A DNA stretch of 64,000 nt from Membranipora membranacea (taxonomy: Eukaryota > Bryozoa > Gymnolaemata > Cheilostomatida > Membraniporidae): positions 17,296,001 to 17,360,000 of the forward strand of contig OU612075.1 of the NCBI GenBank assembly GCA_914767715.1, given 5' to 3'. Within the stretch, counting starts at the first letter, position 1. Each line of letters opens with the position of its first letter. Below are positions 28,201 through 37,500 of this stretch, piece by piece. Position numbers and translations under genes: made by a program. The notes beneath the pieces were generated by a model. That model was not told the DNA's origin. It saw only the letters and a program-made list of their open reading frames with translations, and ran no database searches.

Positions 28201-31200
28201 GGCTTAGTGCCTTGGGATATACAATTCCTAACTCTACCCTTTTGATTACAATTTTGTTGTTGTCATTTAGCAGTGGCTGTACTGTTACCGCCCTCCCTGC
28301 TGTAGCATCCAAACGGTGATGAAACTGTTTATTGTGCTTTGTTTGTAGCGAGTCTTTGGCTTATGAGAAAATCATGGGAAAGCTGTGATAGCTGCTGTAT
28401 ATGTGATATCAAACATGTGATAGCTACCATGTGATGATAGCAATAATGTGATGATTGCTATCATGTGATAGCTATCACATGTGATAGCTATCATGTGATG
28501 TGCAATAATGTGATAGCTGCTGCATAACTGCATAACTTGTTCATTATTTCATACATATAGCACACATAGCGATGGGTAAATCAAAATTGACAATTGTTCC
28601 ATATTTTGTTGTTGGCTTTTCAAAAGATCACGTATACCACGTTAATCAAATAAACAACCGTTTTATTGGTACTAATATATAATAGCGCAGTCAGTGCTTT
28701 ACTCATTAAGTATCATGCAGTGTGTTATATCTTTTTAATAGACGAGGATCATCACCAAAACCAGCATCTGAGAAAGAGTCCTCCAAAGACGAGACAAAAC
28801 CAAGTAAAGGCTCCAGATCTGGGCGAGATTCTAAATCGTAAGTGTCTTCTTATCTTTAAATCATGTGGATTATTAGGGAGCAGAATCAGCAAATGATGAG
28901 ATATGAAACAAATTGTTCTGGTAATCATATATAGGGCGTAGGACGCTGATACACAGACAACCCATATCCAACCTTATAACTTGGTCCCCTACCTCATGTG
29001 AGCCCTAACTTGAGTGTATCCCATCACCCTTGTGACAGAACTTAAAATCAAAAGTATGTTGTATAAGATTAATCAATTTCAGGATTATAAATATTCATAT
29101 TACCTCAAAATCTGTCTTCTTCCGGTTTCATATCTTTATCAAAATTGTCCATAAAGAAAACACTGAAAGATTTTTATGTTAACCAACTCTTTGCAGGCCT
29201 GACGTCAAAAAGCCTGGAAGGTAACCATTATCTCATAACTACCCGCTCTATGTTGTGTAAAGCTCCCCAAGTCACTTTTAAACTCGCTTGTTGAATCATT
29301 GTTTCACACATAGATAAGCTGCAGTATAACTGTTTCAAACAATTGTTACTATTTCGAATTGTCTTAGCGTTAAGAGGGCAACTTCCATTAAAAGTACTTT
29401 ACCCCTGTAGAAAACCAAAGTATGCAGATATCTAACACTAGTCAAAGTTTGCATCATAACTGGCACAAACATCTTTGAACCCGGTCTGTCTAGCACATCC
29501 AACCTGTAGCCAACCTGTGCACAATTTCTAACCTGCTTGGTCTGTAAAAGTAGGAAGCGTAGAATTTACAAATACCACATATTTGTCTTCCGTGGTAGCT
29601 ACGTGGTAGCTACGTGTTATTGATGCTAGTACAAACTCAGCTTAGTTATTTAACGTTAACAGGTTGTTTCAATACTCAGGGGTGCAATTCTGATAATAAA
29701 TTTGTACTGTTCCAGCATAGCAATTAAAAAATCGCATATTGCAATGAAAGGCAGCCTCATTGATGTGGCTCGGTTCGTAATAATTTATGCTAATGCTGGG
29801 AGTACGGCTTGCAAATATCCTTGCAAGAACATACTATACATTCCATATTCCATATATTTGTTTGGTCCGTTCAAATATTTTCAAAGCTTCACATCTTTGA
29901 TCATTTTAGTTTTGATTATAAGAAGCGAGAGAAACTTAAACAATTGTGATTTAGTAATCAGCTTGATAACGTTTGAGTAATAATATATCATTTTAGATCT
30001 ACTGCATCAAGGTAGTTGCTTATTAACATTAACACAAGACCTAAAGCTAAATCTAAAACTCCCCAAACCCTCTGTCATACATTGGGATAGCTCGCCATGT
30101 GTTCGCATAGGCTGCAAATAAAGCTCTGGTATAATTTGCCTTGCGCCCAAAGAATTTTCCATCCCTCAACCCCTCACAGTTTATTTGAGAGTCTGATGTA
30201 GGAGACCAGGACTGTCAGAGTTTTCAGGAGGTTTAAGCCATATAAAGCCATTTATACCATTATATTTTGGTCTAAGAAACTGATTAGCGGCATTAGGATA
30301 GTTAATTTCTGTAACTGGTGTCAGAGTTTTCAAGAATAGTAACATTTCTGGAAAGATGTATGTGTGCGTTGATTTGTCCATAGATGCTAATCATTAATAT
30401 TACATAACTGGACATAGTGCTTACCAAACCAAGATTGTTTGAATAAGGCTGTGACTGACCAGCGTATGTAGGGTGTACATTAGGACGTAAAAACGGAGAG
30501 CTCCAATGCTGAAATTCCTTTTGTGAAAGTTATATGGTTGTGATTGGAATGTTGAATTGTTGTCTGGGTGATGTGATTTGTTGTACTAATAATTTGAATT
30601 GAGAGCTACAATTTAGCTTTTACTTTTGGGAAATTAATTTGAGATGCCTCAGTGAGCTGATGTCCATGATAGTGGTCTCTTTTTGGAGTCTGAAATTAGA
30701 TTGGTTTGGTGATTATGTTACAAGATATCAACCAGATCTTCTTGTGAATTCAGGCAGAAGTTACATGGTGTAAAACTTGTGCATGTAAGGTTAGACAAAC
30801 ATGGTATCTGATGCAGAGCTGGCCGGCAGCATGCTATCTGTCATGCTTCATACGATCAGGGGCTTGCTCATTCTTGTTTTCAATGTTTAAATGTGTACAA
30901 AGACCGCTTCTGCTGGTGTAGTTTTGTATTTGTCGTACCTGTGTATATGTAAAGAACAGAACAGGCCATAATTGTATCGGAACCTCGCCCCTGTTTCATC
31001 CCTTTCAAACCTCTACCTATTTAATGGGACTGAAAATTATTTCTGTTTTTCTACAACTTCTATAATATAAAAACAGGTCATGCGCTGATCATTTCAATCC
31101 TTGACCTTGGCTATGACCAGCCTGATAACAATATCTTTGATCCTTACATTGTCGTTAAAGTGTTTACCTTTGCGTACAGTTTTTTAAACTTTCACTGTGA

Positions 31201-32746
31201 CGTTGTGCTTTCTCATCATGACGTTGTGCCATGTTGTAGCAAAGCTAGGAGTAGAAAGGAGAGGGATGAGGAGAGGGAAAGAGAAGAAGAGGAGCAGAGA
31301 CAAAGAGAAATGGAGGAGGCTTCACAGAAAGAAAGTCAGCGGGTATGTTATACTATAGTCAGTCATATTCAGAATCACAAAGGGACTCCTCTATATGAGA
31401 CCATGTTATGTGGATAACCAAAGTCAGTTGGGACAATTCAAACAGTATCACATGTCAAACAGTGTGATAAACTTTCTTTATTTTGCCGAGAGAAGCCAAC
31501 TTCATGTGTTTATATTTTACAGGCTTTTCTGCCTCCACCAGATCCTCAGCTGCTGAAATACATTGAAGAAGCAAATGAGAAAATAATGCCTCTCCCTACC
31601 AGTAAAGACCAGGTCATAGCATTAGCCAAGTAAGTATTCAGTTTGATGTTGTGTCATACAACAAAATGTTGCTACCCTACACACAATACTGGTTGGGGTT
31701 TTTGCAAAATAATGCAACAGGCACGCTTACAGATACTGAATCCTGATATTACAATAAGTTTTGTATGTTTGAGTAGAGATCCTTTGCTTTGTGGAGGCAC
31801 CATGCATCGAGTGCTTACATGATAATGTTTTACAATCGGCAAACACATTTTTTTGTGATTTACAGAATGGTCGCTGCTAAGATGGGTGGCCCTGTAGCCA
31901 GAGGACAAGTCGCACAGTTCAGCTGGGAGCTTCCAATAAGTCAACTCAAATATGAGAAGAAATCAAATGTAATTCCTATCGGATCCATCAAAGCTGGTGT
32001 ATTTGTACACCGAGCACTCCTCTTCAAGGTATGGTATCTGATATTTTTTACGGAATATATTTAGAGTTTGTATGAATACTGAAATGTGATGCATGGTGCA
32101 AATTTGTACTGTCAGTCGACACATGGCGTCATTGCAGACATGAGATATATTTTTTAGCACAACATTTAAAATAATTATACAGAATGTACTTTTAATGTAT
32201 TGATTTGATCATATCCTGGTAAAGAAATAACTGGAGGTTTATCATAGTTAACGTTTGTGCTGGATGTTATAGGCTCTTGGAGACAGAATAGGAGTAGGAT
32301 GTACATTAGAACGTGGTGAATACAACAGAGCATGGAATACAGTACTTCTCTTCGATGATGATGAAAATGTAAGTCTACCAGTTCTATGTACTATTAAAAA
32401 AGTAAATTTATCAATGAGGATGACTTGAAGTGTATTTCTTTCAATATGACAACTATGGCTTTCTCTACGTCTGGTCATTGCTGAGAAAAACTTAAACGAC
32501 TGAAATTCTGATAAACTCTGAGTAGTGAACCATATATAGGCGATATTGCTAACCATCAAATAAAACGTAAAACTTTTAATTTTCTATATGAACAATCTTA
32601 AGCCTGAAAAGTACATTACTTATGCTATCTGTTTCTAGGGTAAGATAAAGTTCCCACCGAAGTCCTTCATAGTAGATCTGATGCACGAGCCCGGATGTTT
32701 GTTACCTGCTGACGCACCTAATGCTGAGCAGTATAAGAGATTGTGA
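10265..32746 (+). CDS. ARMC3: Armadillo repeat-containing protein 3 (ARMC3), 26 exons
   Basis: Exons: 10265-10312, 11107-11224, 11582-11707, 12177-12316, 12803-12910, 13217-13353, 13520-13649, 14030-14156, 14781-14795, 15302-15316, 15954-16091, 16791-16886, 20823-20975, 21422-21533, 21857-22049, 22397-22590, 22890-23014, 23966-24103 (cassette), 25244-25382, 28742-28837, 29197-29220, 31240-31342, 31523-31629, 31866-32028, 32273-32368, 32639-32746. All joins keep frame: 2949 nt, 982 residues with every exon. The start MGKKEKKETKAPPSDVFDPL matches the ARMC3 N-terminus. Tandem ARM repeats follow (AVDHLLRLIGHDDRIVRRNA; GLEPLVRMLDSADDAVRRNS). A charged Arg/Glu coiled stretch precedes the C-terminal EDR1-type domain (IPIGSIKAGVFVHRALLFK; IGVGCTLERGEYNRAWN). 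Human ARMC3 is about 870 residues; the excess is a linker inserted between ARM repeats. Known ARMC3 proteins are linked to cilia and sperm; that role here is inferred. Confidence 0.93.
12297..12504 (+). repeat. 26-bp minisatellite made from an ARMC3 exon end and its donor site
   Basis: Eight head-to-tail 26-bp units (core AATGATTACACCAGTAAG followed by GTAAGT) begin inside the coding end of ARMC3 exon 4 and run into the intron. The first unit holds the real junction (...ACCAGTAAG|GTAAGT, exon end 12316). Copies 2 to 7 repeat the exon end plus a good donor; copy 3 has GTAAAT and copy 8 has decayed to ATTAAT. Because 26 is not a multiple of 3, use of a neighbouring donor would usually shift the frame. 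Confidence 0.95.
14781..14795 (+). CDS. ARMC3: ARMC3 15-nt microexon 1
   Basis: The sequence GCAAACCAAAATCAG lies between a strong acceptor (TCCTTTCTAG) and a strong donor (GTAAGA). It is phase 1-1 and encodes GKPKS, extending the Gly/Lys-rich linker. Its presence in mRNA needs transcript support; the matching phase on both sides and a second microexon of the same length and style make it credible. Confidence 0.65.
15302..15316 (+). CDS. ARMC3: ARMC3 15-nt microexon 2
   Basis: GAAAGAAAGGCGAAG sits between the acceptor GTTGCCATCAG and the donor GTAAAA. It is phase 1-1 and encodes GKKGE. Together with microexon 1 it can add or remove five residues without a frame change. Confidence 0.6.
17076..17296 (+). 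repeat. 13-bp minisatellite, 17 copies
   Basis: Seventeen head-to-tail copies of GACCCAGTCGGTT, with a GACCCCGTCGGTT variant at intervals. The unit has no stop in several frames, so long open frames on the minus strand (repeats of GSTDWVNRLGQPT) are artefacts of the array. It ends about 80 bases before the LINE open frame, so it may be part of the LINE 5' region or simply its landing site. Confidence 0.95.
17297..20730 (+). mobile_element. Non-LTR retrotransposon (LINE), near full length
   Basis: A LINE lies in the 3.9 kb ARMC3 intron (16887-20822), in the same orientation as the gene. It has one long open frame (see the CDS entry) and a 3' region ending in a short tandem tail (ACTCAAGGTAAA repeated, about 20701-20730), like the short-repeat tails of CR1/L2/Jockey-group LINEs rather than a poly(A). 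The 5' limit is uncertain and target duplications were not found. Confidence 0.85.
17432..20590 (+). CDS. LINE protein: PHD finger, AP endonuclease and reverse transcriptase
   Basis: One uninterrupted frame is open from an upstream ATG at 17378. I prefer the ATG at 17432 because it opens a hydrophilic start (MTTDTKLPDSGS) just before the first domain. In order (numbered from 17378): a PHD-type zinc finger near residues 34-87 (YLCGTCKHP, CEDCSTWFHICC, WTCSACK); an apurinic-like endonuclease from about 143 (LRIINVNCQSI, ATETWL, GDFNLPGFDW, SDHA); a reverse transcriptase (LKPNKAAGPDGISP, NYRPISLT, HGFRKNRSCE, SGVPQGSVLGP, active-site FADDT near 814); and the usual C-terminal arm (LVRPVLEYASEAWD, LEGLQRRASRLI). 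The endonuclease type, the FADDT motif and the WEEAWDMEFHPGKC segment place it in the CR1/L2/Jockey group. All landmark motifs are intact, which suggests a recent insertion. A PHD finger fused to EN-RT in one frame is worth noting. Confidence 0.93.
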   Translation: MTTDTKLPDSGSSTIYLCGTCKHPVNWEQKGVMCEDCSTWFHICCQYIHSDAYSQLDHSSVIWTCSACKSGNLSTTSPMLLFDQPEDDPLSQMTDTSIDSLDSQCKPVHFSSPSKFKPPTAQGRPLRIINVNCQSITKKKSAWINLLETTKPDIVIATETWLNNTIADSELESDSYTIYRKDRTTGSGGGVLVAINSSITSTSVSIKTKAEILWVKVNCLRHRDIYIAACYRPNIADKTFTENLRESLTRLSKKKRPNAYIIAGDFNLPGFDWSDISLKGGTEYTSLHHEFSDLLDDFGLTLHITEPTRTHYSKDKETTKNILDLIATNMPEQVNRVKVIPGISDHAIAYLELAISPVNKTQPRRRVWLFNKADWTAMSDYLEPRLGLIEKAYIPSPDDHWLLIKDEITTAMEYFIPRRCTRKKDSCLWINRDLHKLIKTRNRLYKRCKRRGTPRLEQRYLMYKQLVKTQLRRQHSAYVHNLFTDENKTKEELSKRFWTYVKHRRSPASASIGALKDGHHLVSSAKERAELLNTQFTSVFSTPTEKADYTSATLSPKMDEIRVCRNGVLKQLKALKPNKAAGPDGISPRVLAELADVLAGPLTSLFQNSLDKGAVPADWKSAIVCPVFKKGERYLPQNYRPISLTCVLSKVMEHIITSRLMNFAETQDLFYKHQHGFRKNRSCEKQLIELVADISHNLDQGHETEACVLDFSKAFNKVNHQKLLTKLSNLGVSFQIIAWIDDFLTNRVQKVVVDGEESSEAAVTSGVPQGSVLGPCLFLFYIIDLPDNIKSCVRLFADDTIIYNSSANHQTMQDELLSLEKWEEAWDMEFHPGKCQHILFSRKRNPSNNTYQLHSTNIISTDSIKYWGATVDSKLTWNDHVSNIVTKANATLGFIRRNVLTTSEDVKSTAYKQLVRPVLEYASEAWDSLTQTAEKQLEGLQRRASRLICGIRRTDRKTSTTNLLQKLNLCTLSQRRSETRLKLFSQYHHYNQSTMNSHMQLTSSSSARKHQHQYYIPHTNTLHYQRSFFIKTAKEWNTLPIDSPLLRPLGAT
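23258..23447. mobile_element. Short palindromic MITE-like element
   Basis: About 190 bp with near-matching inverted ends: GTCACCAAATGGGCATATAA on the left, and the reverse complement of TTATTTGCCCATTAGGTGAC on the right. The match runs about 50 bases inward (AAACTGATC..TCAGGGTATG). It lies in an ARMC3 intron. No target duplication is clear. Confidence 0.65.
23966..24103 (+). CDS. ARMC3: ARMC3 duplicated cassette exon (copy A)
   Basis: A 138-nt exon, phase 1 in and phase 1 out, with acceptor CTGTTTTAG and donor GTAAGG. It encodes SSNLLGDGFFDCGRLNQGT followed by a diverged acidic tail. Copy B at 25244 encodes MSNVTTDGFFDPGAVRPGP in the same register. Both correspond to a single segment of ARMC3 in vertebrates (SSSNIINDGFYDYGRINPGT), so this is an exon duplication. 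Its symmetric phase lets it be included before copy B or skipped. If not spliced, the frame stops at a TGA 24 bases beyond the donor, giving a truncated C-terminus. Confidence 0.7.
25244..25382 (+). CDS. ARMC3: ARMC3 duplicated exon (copy B, likely constitutive)
   Basis: A 139-nt exon, phase 1 to phase 2, acceptor AATGTTTTCAG and donor GTAAGT. It retains the fuller match to ARMC3, including PVILINPAPE, which aligns with the VLLINS segment of the vertebrate protein. Copy A lacks that segment. Only copy B gives the phase needed by the next exon at 28742, so it is probably always included. Confidence 0.8.
26101..27492. mobile_element. Inverted-repeat DNA element with ACGTCGCAA subterminal repeats
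   Basis: Two inverted arms of about 290-300 bp (26101-26386 and 27191-27492) flank about 800 bp of unrelated AT-rich sequence. The outer ends read CTGTTGAACCCAC and GTGGGTTCAACAG. Each arm carries several copies of a CGTCGCAA motif (or its complement TTGCGACG), a pattern typical of multiple transposase-binding sites. No transposase is seen, so it is non-autonomous. It lies in the ARMC3 intron 25383-28741. Superfamily not assigned. Confidence 0.8.
28380..28530. repeat. Palindromic simple repeat (CATGTGATAGCTATCACATG)
   Basis: Repeated CATGTGATAGCTATCA-type words in both orientations, including the perfect 20-bp palindrome CATGTGATAGCTATCACATG. Intronic in ARMC3, likely a locally expanded minisatellite able to form hairpins. 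Confidence 0.7.
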
Positions 32747-33060
32747 GCTGCGCTGTCGCTGACAGGATCCTGAGTAATTAACCATAGACAGTGATAGTGT
32801 ACAGGGCTTAGAGAACGATGCATCAACTCTGTCTGTGAACACTTTGTGTTTGCTGTAGTGCATTGATTGCAAGTTGGGAGGTATAGAACATATTTGTAAA
32901 TAGTAATGCGCTGGCCCCGACCGCTCTAGATTGTATGATGCCTGCTGGTTGATTTATGTTGGTGATTACTGATTTTTATTTCTCCTCATTTTGTCTGATC
33001 GCTTTTACCATATACAAGTATCAGTCCGTCCAACATATTGTGCTAAGATATGGAGACTCT

Positions 33061-33084
33061 AATAAATTATTTTTTGTAATAAAT
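33061..33084 (+). promoter_or_regulatory. ARMC3 poly(A) signals
   Basis: AATAAA occurs at 33061 and again at about 33079, roughly 320 bases after the ARMC3 stop. They are the first such hexamers downstream on this strand, so the 3' UTR is probably about 330-350 nt. Confidence 0.6.
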
Positions 33085-33596
33085 GGAAAAAATTAATAGT
33101 TGCCTGTTATTATTCACATGCGGAGGAGACAAGTTTCAGGTAGTATGTGTTCTGCAGTATATACATGACAAAGGTTCATAGCCATGGGTGGACTGAGAGC
33201 CTATTGGTTGCCAGTTTTGGAATCTCTATGCTCCATTACCACTCTACTGCCATCCAGTGATGAGGTATAGGCAGCAATACCTGCTGGGTATAAAAACAAA
33301 TTGGTTGACATATGAAATGGCGCATGGAATTTACAACTCTGATAACTATTAGGCTTTTAGTACATTCTTTTGCCACGACCTTCGTTTCCATACCGATCAA
33401 AGATCTGAAATAGGCATTAAGAATGATCCTCTAGTAGGGTTCCTGCTATGGACCTTAATTTATTAGGTCATATTGATGCAGACAGTAGTCAAATTTAAGG
33501 ATAAAGTTTTAGTAACATCATGTCATCTAACTACTGAAAAGAAGTTTGACATAGGACTCTTGATAAATTTTAAGTGTTTAAATATCTAATATCACT

Positions 33597-33706
33597 AGGC
33601 CTATCTAGTCTTAAGTGCTCAGACAGCTCATTGTGAGTTAGTGGCATTACAATATCAACCACCCAGTCTCTCGCAATGGAGCTGTCTGAGCACTTAGACT
33701 AAGGCC
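33597..33706. mobile_element. 110-bp palindromic MITE-like element
   Basis: Inverted ends of about 38 bases (AGGCCTATCTAGTCTTAAGT and the complement of CTTAGACTAAGGCCT, with GTGCTCAGACAGCTC in both arms) around a short loop. Located between the convergent ARMC3 and Shark-type kinase genes. Confidence 0.6.
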
Positions 33707-34319
33707 TATCATGCAACCAATCAATATGTTTCTGGTAGAGTATGAACACTGTCGTCAACTATTTAGCTGAAAGGAATTGAGTTGATCATGCATGAATATA
33801 TATTTTCAGCCATCTATCAAATGGAAAGCATAGAACTTATGTGAGCTTGTCGTGCAAACTGCTATTTATCAAAATATATAATCGGGTAGTCATGTATGAA
33901 CTAACCTCTATGTAAAAAACAGCATGGAATGCCATAAAATAGGAAAGGTTAACAAGAGCCGGTATCTAAACAAGTAATATCAAAAAATAGCTGGAAGTTG
34001 GAAGTGTAATACAATTTCAAAAGATATGAGGTAAAGGCATGATAATATTATATAAATACAAGAATAATAAATTTTCCGTTCAGTTATTGTGCAAACATTA
34101 TTCTAATATGTTGGTCGAGTGGCAAAAGTAAAAAACGGGAAGACTCAAAATTAATTTGGCGATTGTAATAATAATGTACTATGGAAAGAAGTGAATAAAA
34201 TGGTATCAACATGATAGCACATTTTTTTAGTTTTTATAAATCATTTAAAACTTACATAGTGGTAGTACAAGCTGGGCTAGAGTGTTGTGCAAGACAAGAA
34301 TTCTAGTCAGGCTGTTATG

Positions 34320-34520
34320 TGCAAACTTTGATTAGCTACTGTAACTACCCTCCTATATGTGTTTATAAGCTAGCTACTGTAACTACCCCTTATCTGTGTT
34401 TATAAGCTAGCTACTGTAACTACCCTCCTATCTGTGTATCACTAGCTAGCTACTGTAACTACCCTTTTATCTGTGTTTCACTAGCTAGCTACTGTAACTA
34501 CCGTCCTATCTGTGTTTATT
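34320..34520. repeat. 39-bp minisatellite overlapping the kinase stop codon
   Basis: Five units of about 38-39 bp with core GCTAGCTACTGTAACTACC followed by TCTGTGTTTATAAG. The last unit (to 34520) includes the final codons and stop of the Shark-type kinase on the minus strand. The array therefore grew out of, or into, the 3' end of the gene. Confidence 0.85.
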
Positions 34521-37500
34521 AGCCTTCTTAGGTTGATGTATGATACTTTTAGCTCTGCGGAATGAGGGATCTGAATCAAACAGTTTATATAGCTCAGTAA
34601 ATGTTGGCCTGTCAGCAGGCGTGGCCGACCAGCACTGTAACATCAGCTTATATACTTCTTTAGGACATTTAGGCGGCTGCTCCAATCTGTGCCCTCTCTC
34701 CAGCATTTGGATAACCTGGAAATATATGATGATAAAAAATGATAATGTTGAAACAAGGATAAATGATATACAATTTGATTGTGCCCATCCAACAGGTGCC
34801 AATTGAGGAGTGGATCAACTGTGTTCTGAATGTTTAATTGTTTTTCAAGAAAATCCGCCAGGCATGGTGCTTTATAGCTCTATTTCCAGTATGACAATGA
34901 AACCATTTCAGAGTAAACGTGTTATACAGTACAGGCATAGTTTCCAAGATGAGGGAGCAATATTATAATAGGATAAGTCAAGTACAGTGTCTAAGTAACT
35001 CACATCAGCTCCACTTTTCTCCCCATAAGGCTGTTCTCCGAACGTGAACATCTCATACAGAGTGATACCGAAGCTCCACACATCGGAGGCATGAGAGAAG
35101 GTGCCATAGTTCACTGACTCCGGAGCGTACCACTTCACTGGCCATCGTCCTCCCTTACTGGCCTTATAGTAATCACTGCCAGAACCCACAGCTCGAGATA
35201 ATCCAAAATCTGATATCTTAGCCTGTTAAAAAATAGGTGAAGTTATTCTGACTAAATTTTCATAACATAGACGTCATGAGATTGGAGGGTTGCAACATGA
35301 AAAGATACGGCCAATAGTAAGAATAGCAGTTCCTAGCACACAAGACATGACTCATCTTGAGGTTTAGGGGTAAATATCATTGCCGAGGCATATTTGTTTC
35401 TAATTTTGAAGATATTTTGCTATTGATTGTAAGCTTCGCGAGGGTGGTGGATTTCATTTAATATGATTAATTGAGATTTTCCGTTCTTCAATCTCAAAAA
35501 TTTTACAAGGAAGTTGCCACAGATATTGATAATGCACTAGAGAATGTGTGGTGATTTTGTTCAATGCTGATTTTCAAGGCGCTCAAGCCTGAACAGACAT
35601 ACATTTGATAATGATTTTGAATGGATTCATACCAGGGTCTTCTCAGCTAATAGAATGTTTCTAGCTGCCAGGTCTCGATGGACAAACTTCTTTTCTTCCA
35701 AAAACTTCATCCCATTAGCTATTTGAGCTGCCCAAAGTATTAGATCCGTGTCGGCGTTGATAATATCTTCATTATCCCACAAGTAATCTAACATAGAACC
35801 CATCTTAACCAACTCTTGGATCTATAACAAACATAGAATACGATCCATCATCACCAAAATTTTGCCTATCATAAAAAAGCCATATAAAATAACAAAGGTT
35901 AAATATTGGTAGCAGGTGATAATTGTGACGCTTGCGTGTATCATGAGTCATCTTTTCTAGATGCAACCATTTGTAAATCAGTTGCTTCTGAGCATTTGGT
36001 GTGTTCATCATGGTGACAACTAATAAAGAGACAGTGTCGTAGACCAAAGCAGATCTTTTTTATATCTTGATCTTACATCGGAATATAGATTAACAATAAC
36101 TGTATCACATTGTATCAAAGAGCCGAAAAGGTAAGTATAAGAAATCTGTTTTACATCATCTATTACAAATCTATTATAACATGAGATATTACACTTTATG
36201 TGACATTACGGCCGGAAACATTTCATACATAATAACTTACTATCATGACAGGTGGACCATCACATATACCGATTAGCTCAACTACGTTAGGATGTTTTAA
36301 CTCGAGCATGACACGTGCCTCACTGAAGAATTCCTCCTTACTCTCACAACCCGATACAGGGCTGTCCAATAATGTCTTAACTGCTACCTGCTTCTCTTGT
36401 TTCTAAATTGTATATATTGCATTTAATGACACATAACAGCGGTATTATTATTTGATCAACAGGTTTGCAACAAATATTTTAGGGGTGTCATCCATCAAAA
36501 GAATAATGGAGTCAAGCTTTTAAATACATGAACAAACGTTAGCCAAGCAAAAAATATTCATGTGTCCTAACTCCACAAATTTACAGCCTGTTGCTTGACC
36601 CCATAACAACAATTCAATTATTGACAACATTTTTACTCACTTGTGCTGGACTATCATAATCATCTCCACTGACGAAGGGGTAGGGGCTGTTGAACGGGGG
36701 AGGGGGCATGCACTTGGGGCTCAACTGATTATAAATATTTGTCACGGTGTAAGGATCTGACAATTGGTGATACCGATTTAAGAGTATAGATATTGAAAGT
36801 GTAGTGCATAAGATTTGAGCAAAATATTAAATCCTTAGCGAGGACAGGTGGGGAATGGTCAGACAACAAGCAATCCACAGAATCTGGATTCCGTTTCACC
36901 GAAGAAGATAGCGTTGTGAAAATTTCATTTTGCTTTTGAAAGTGAGCCATACATGCCGATTAACTTTGTCAAATTAATAAACATCAAACTTGTTGCATAT
37001 TTTCAGAATTTGTTCAAAAATTGAACTTCAATTTCAAAGCAGGAAAACAATAAGAGCAGGCATTCTGAGCTTACACTGAGTTCAATGTTCCCATAATCTA
37101 TATTTACATCGTCATAATCATCAGCCTAGACAGAAATTAGTAGGCAGGAGTTCAACAGAACTAGATGTAAATGCTGTTTTATGATTCATAACCATGACTG
37201 TCATAATGTTATCCTCTCTTCATTATGGCTGGAGAGTAGATAAGTATGAGGATCACGTTCAAACCAAATAAGTGCTCATTGAACTATTTATGATACAGTG
37301 TAATGGAAATTCGTCTCAGGGGTTGTCAAACATGTCAATGCCTCCTTAGCAGCCAAAACATTGCTGGATATTCATCACTTCATGTCTTGTTTTGTTACAG
37401 CAAAGAGTAACCCCTGTAACTTCTTGGTTACAGAAACACCTACAAGACAGCTCTAACTATTCTCCTTTCTAAAGTGACCAAAGTGTTATACCTTCCTAAG

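Noticed and set aside
31160-31417. ARMC3 exon starting at an internal ATG at 31160
   Set aside because: The coding match begins only after a good acceptor at 31239; upstream residues look like intron translation.
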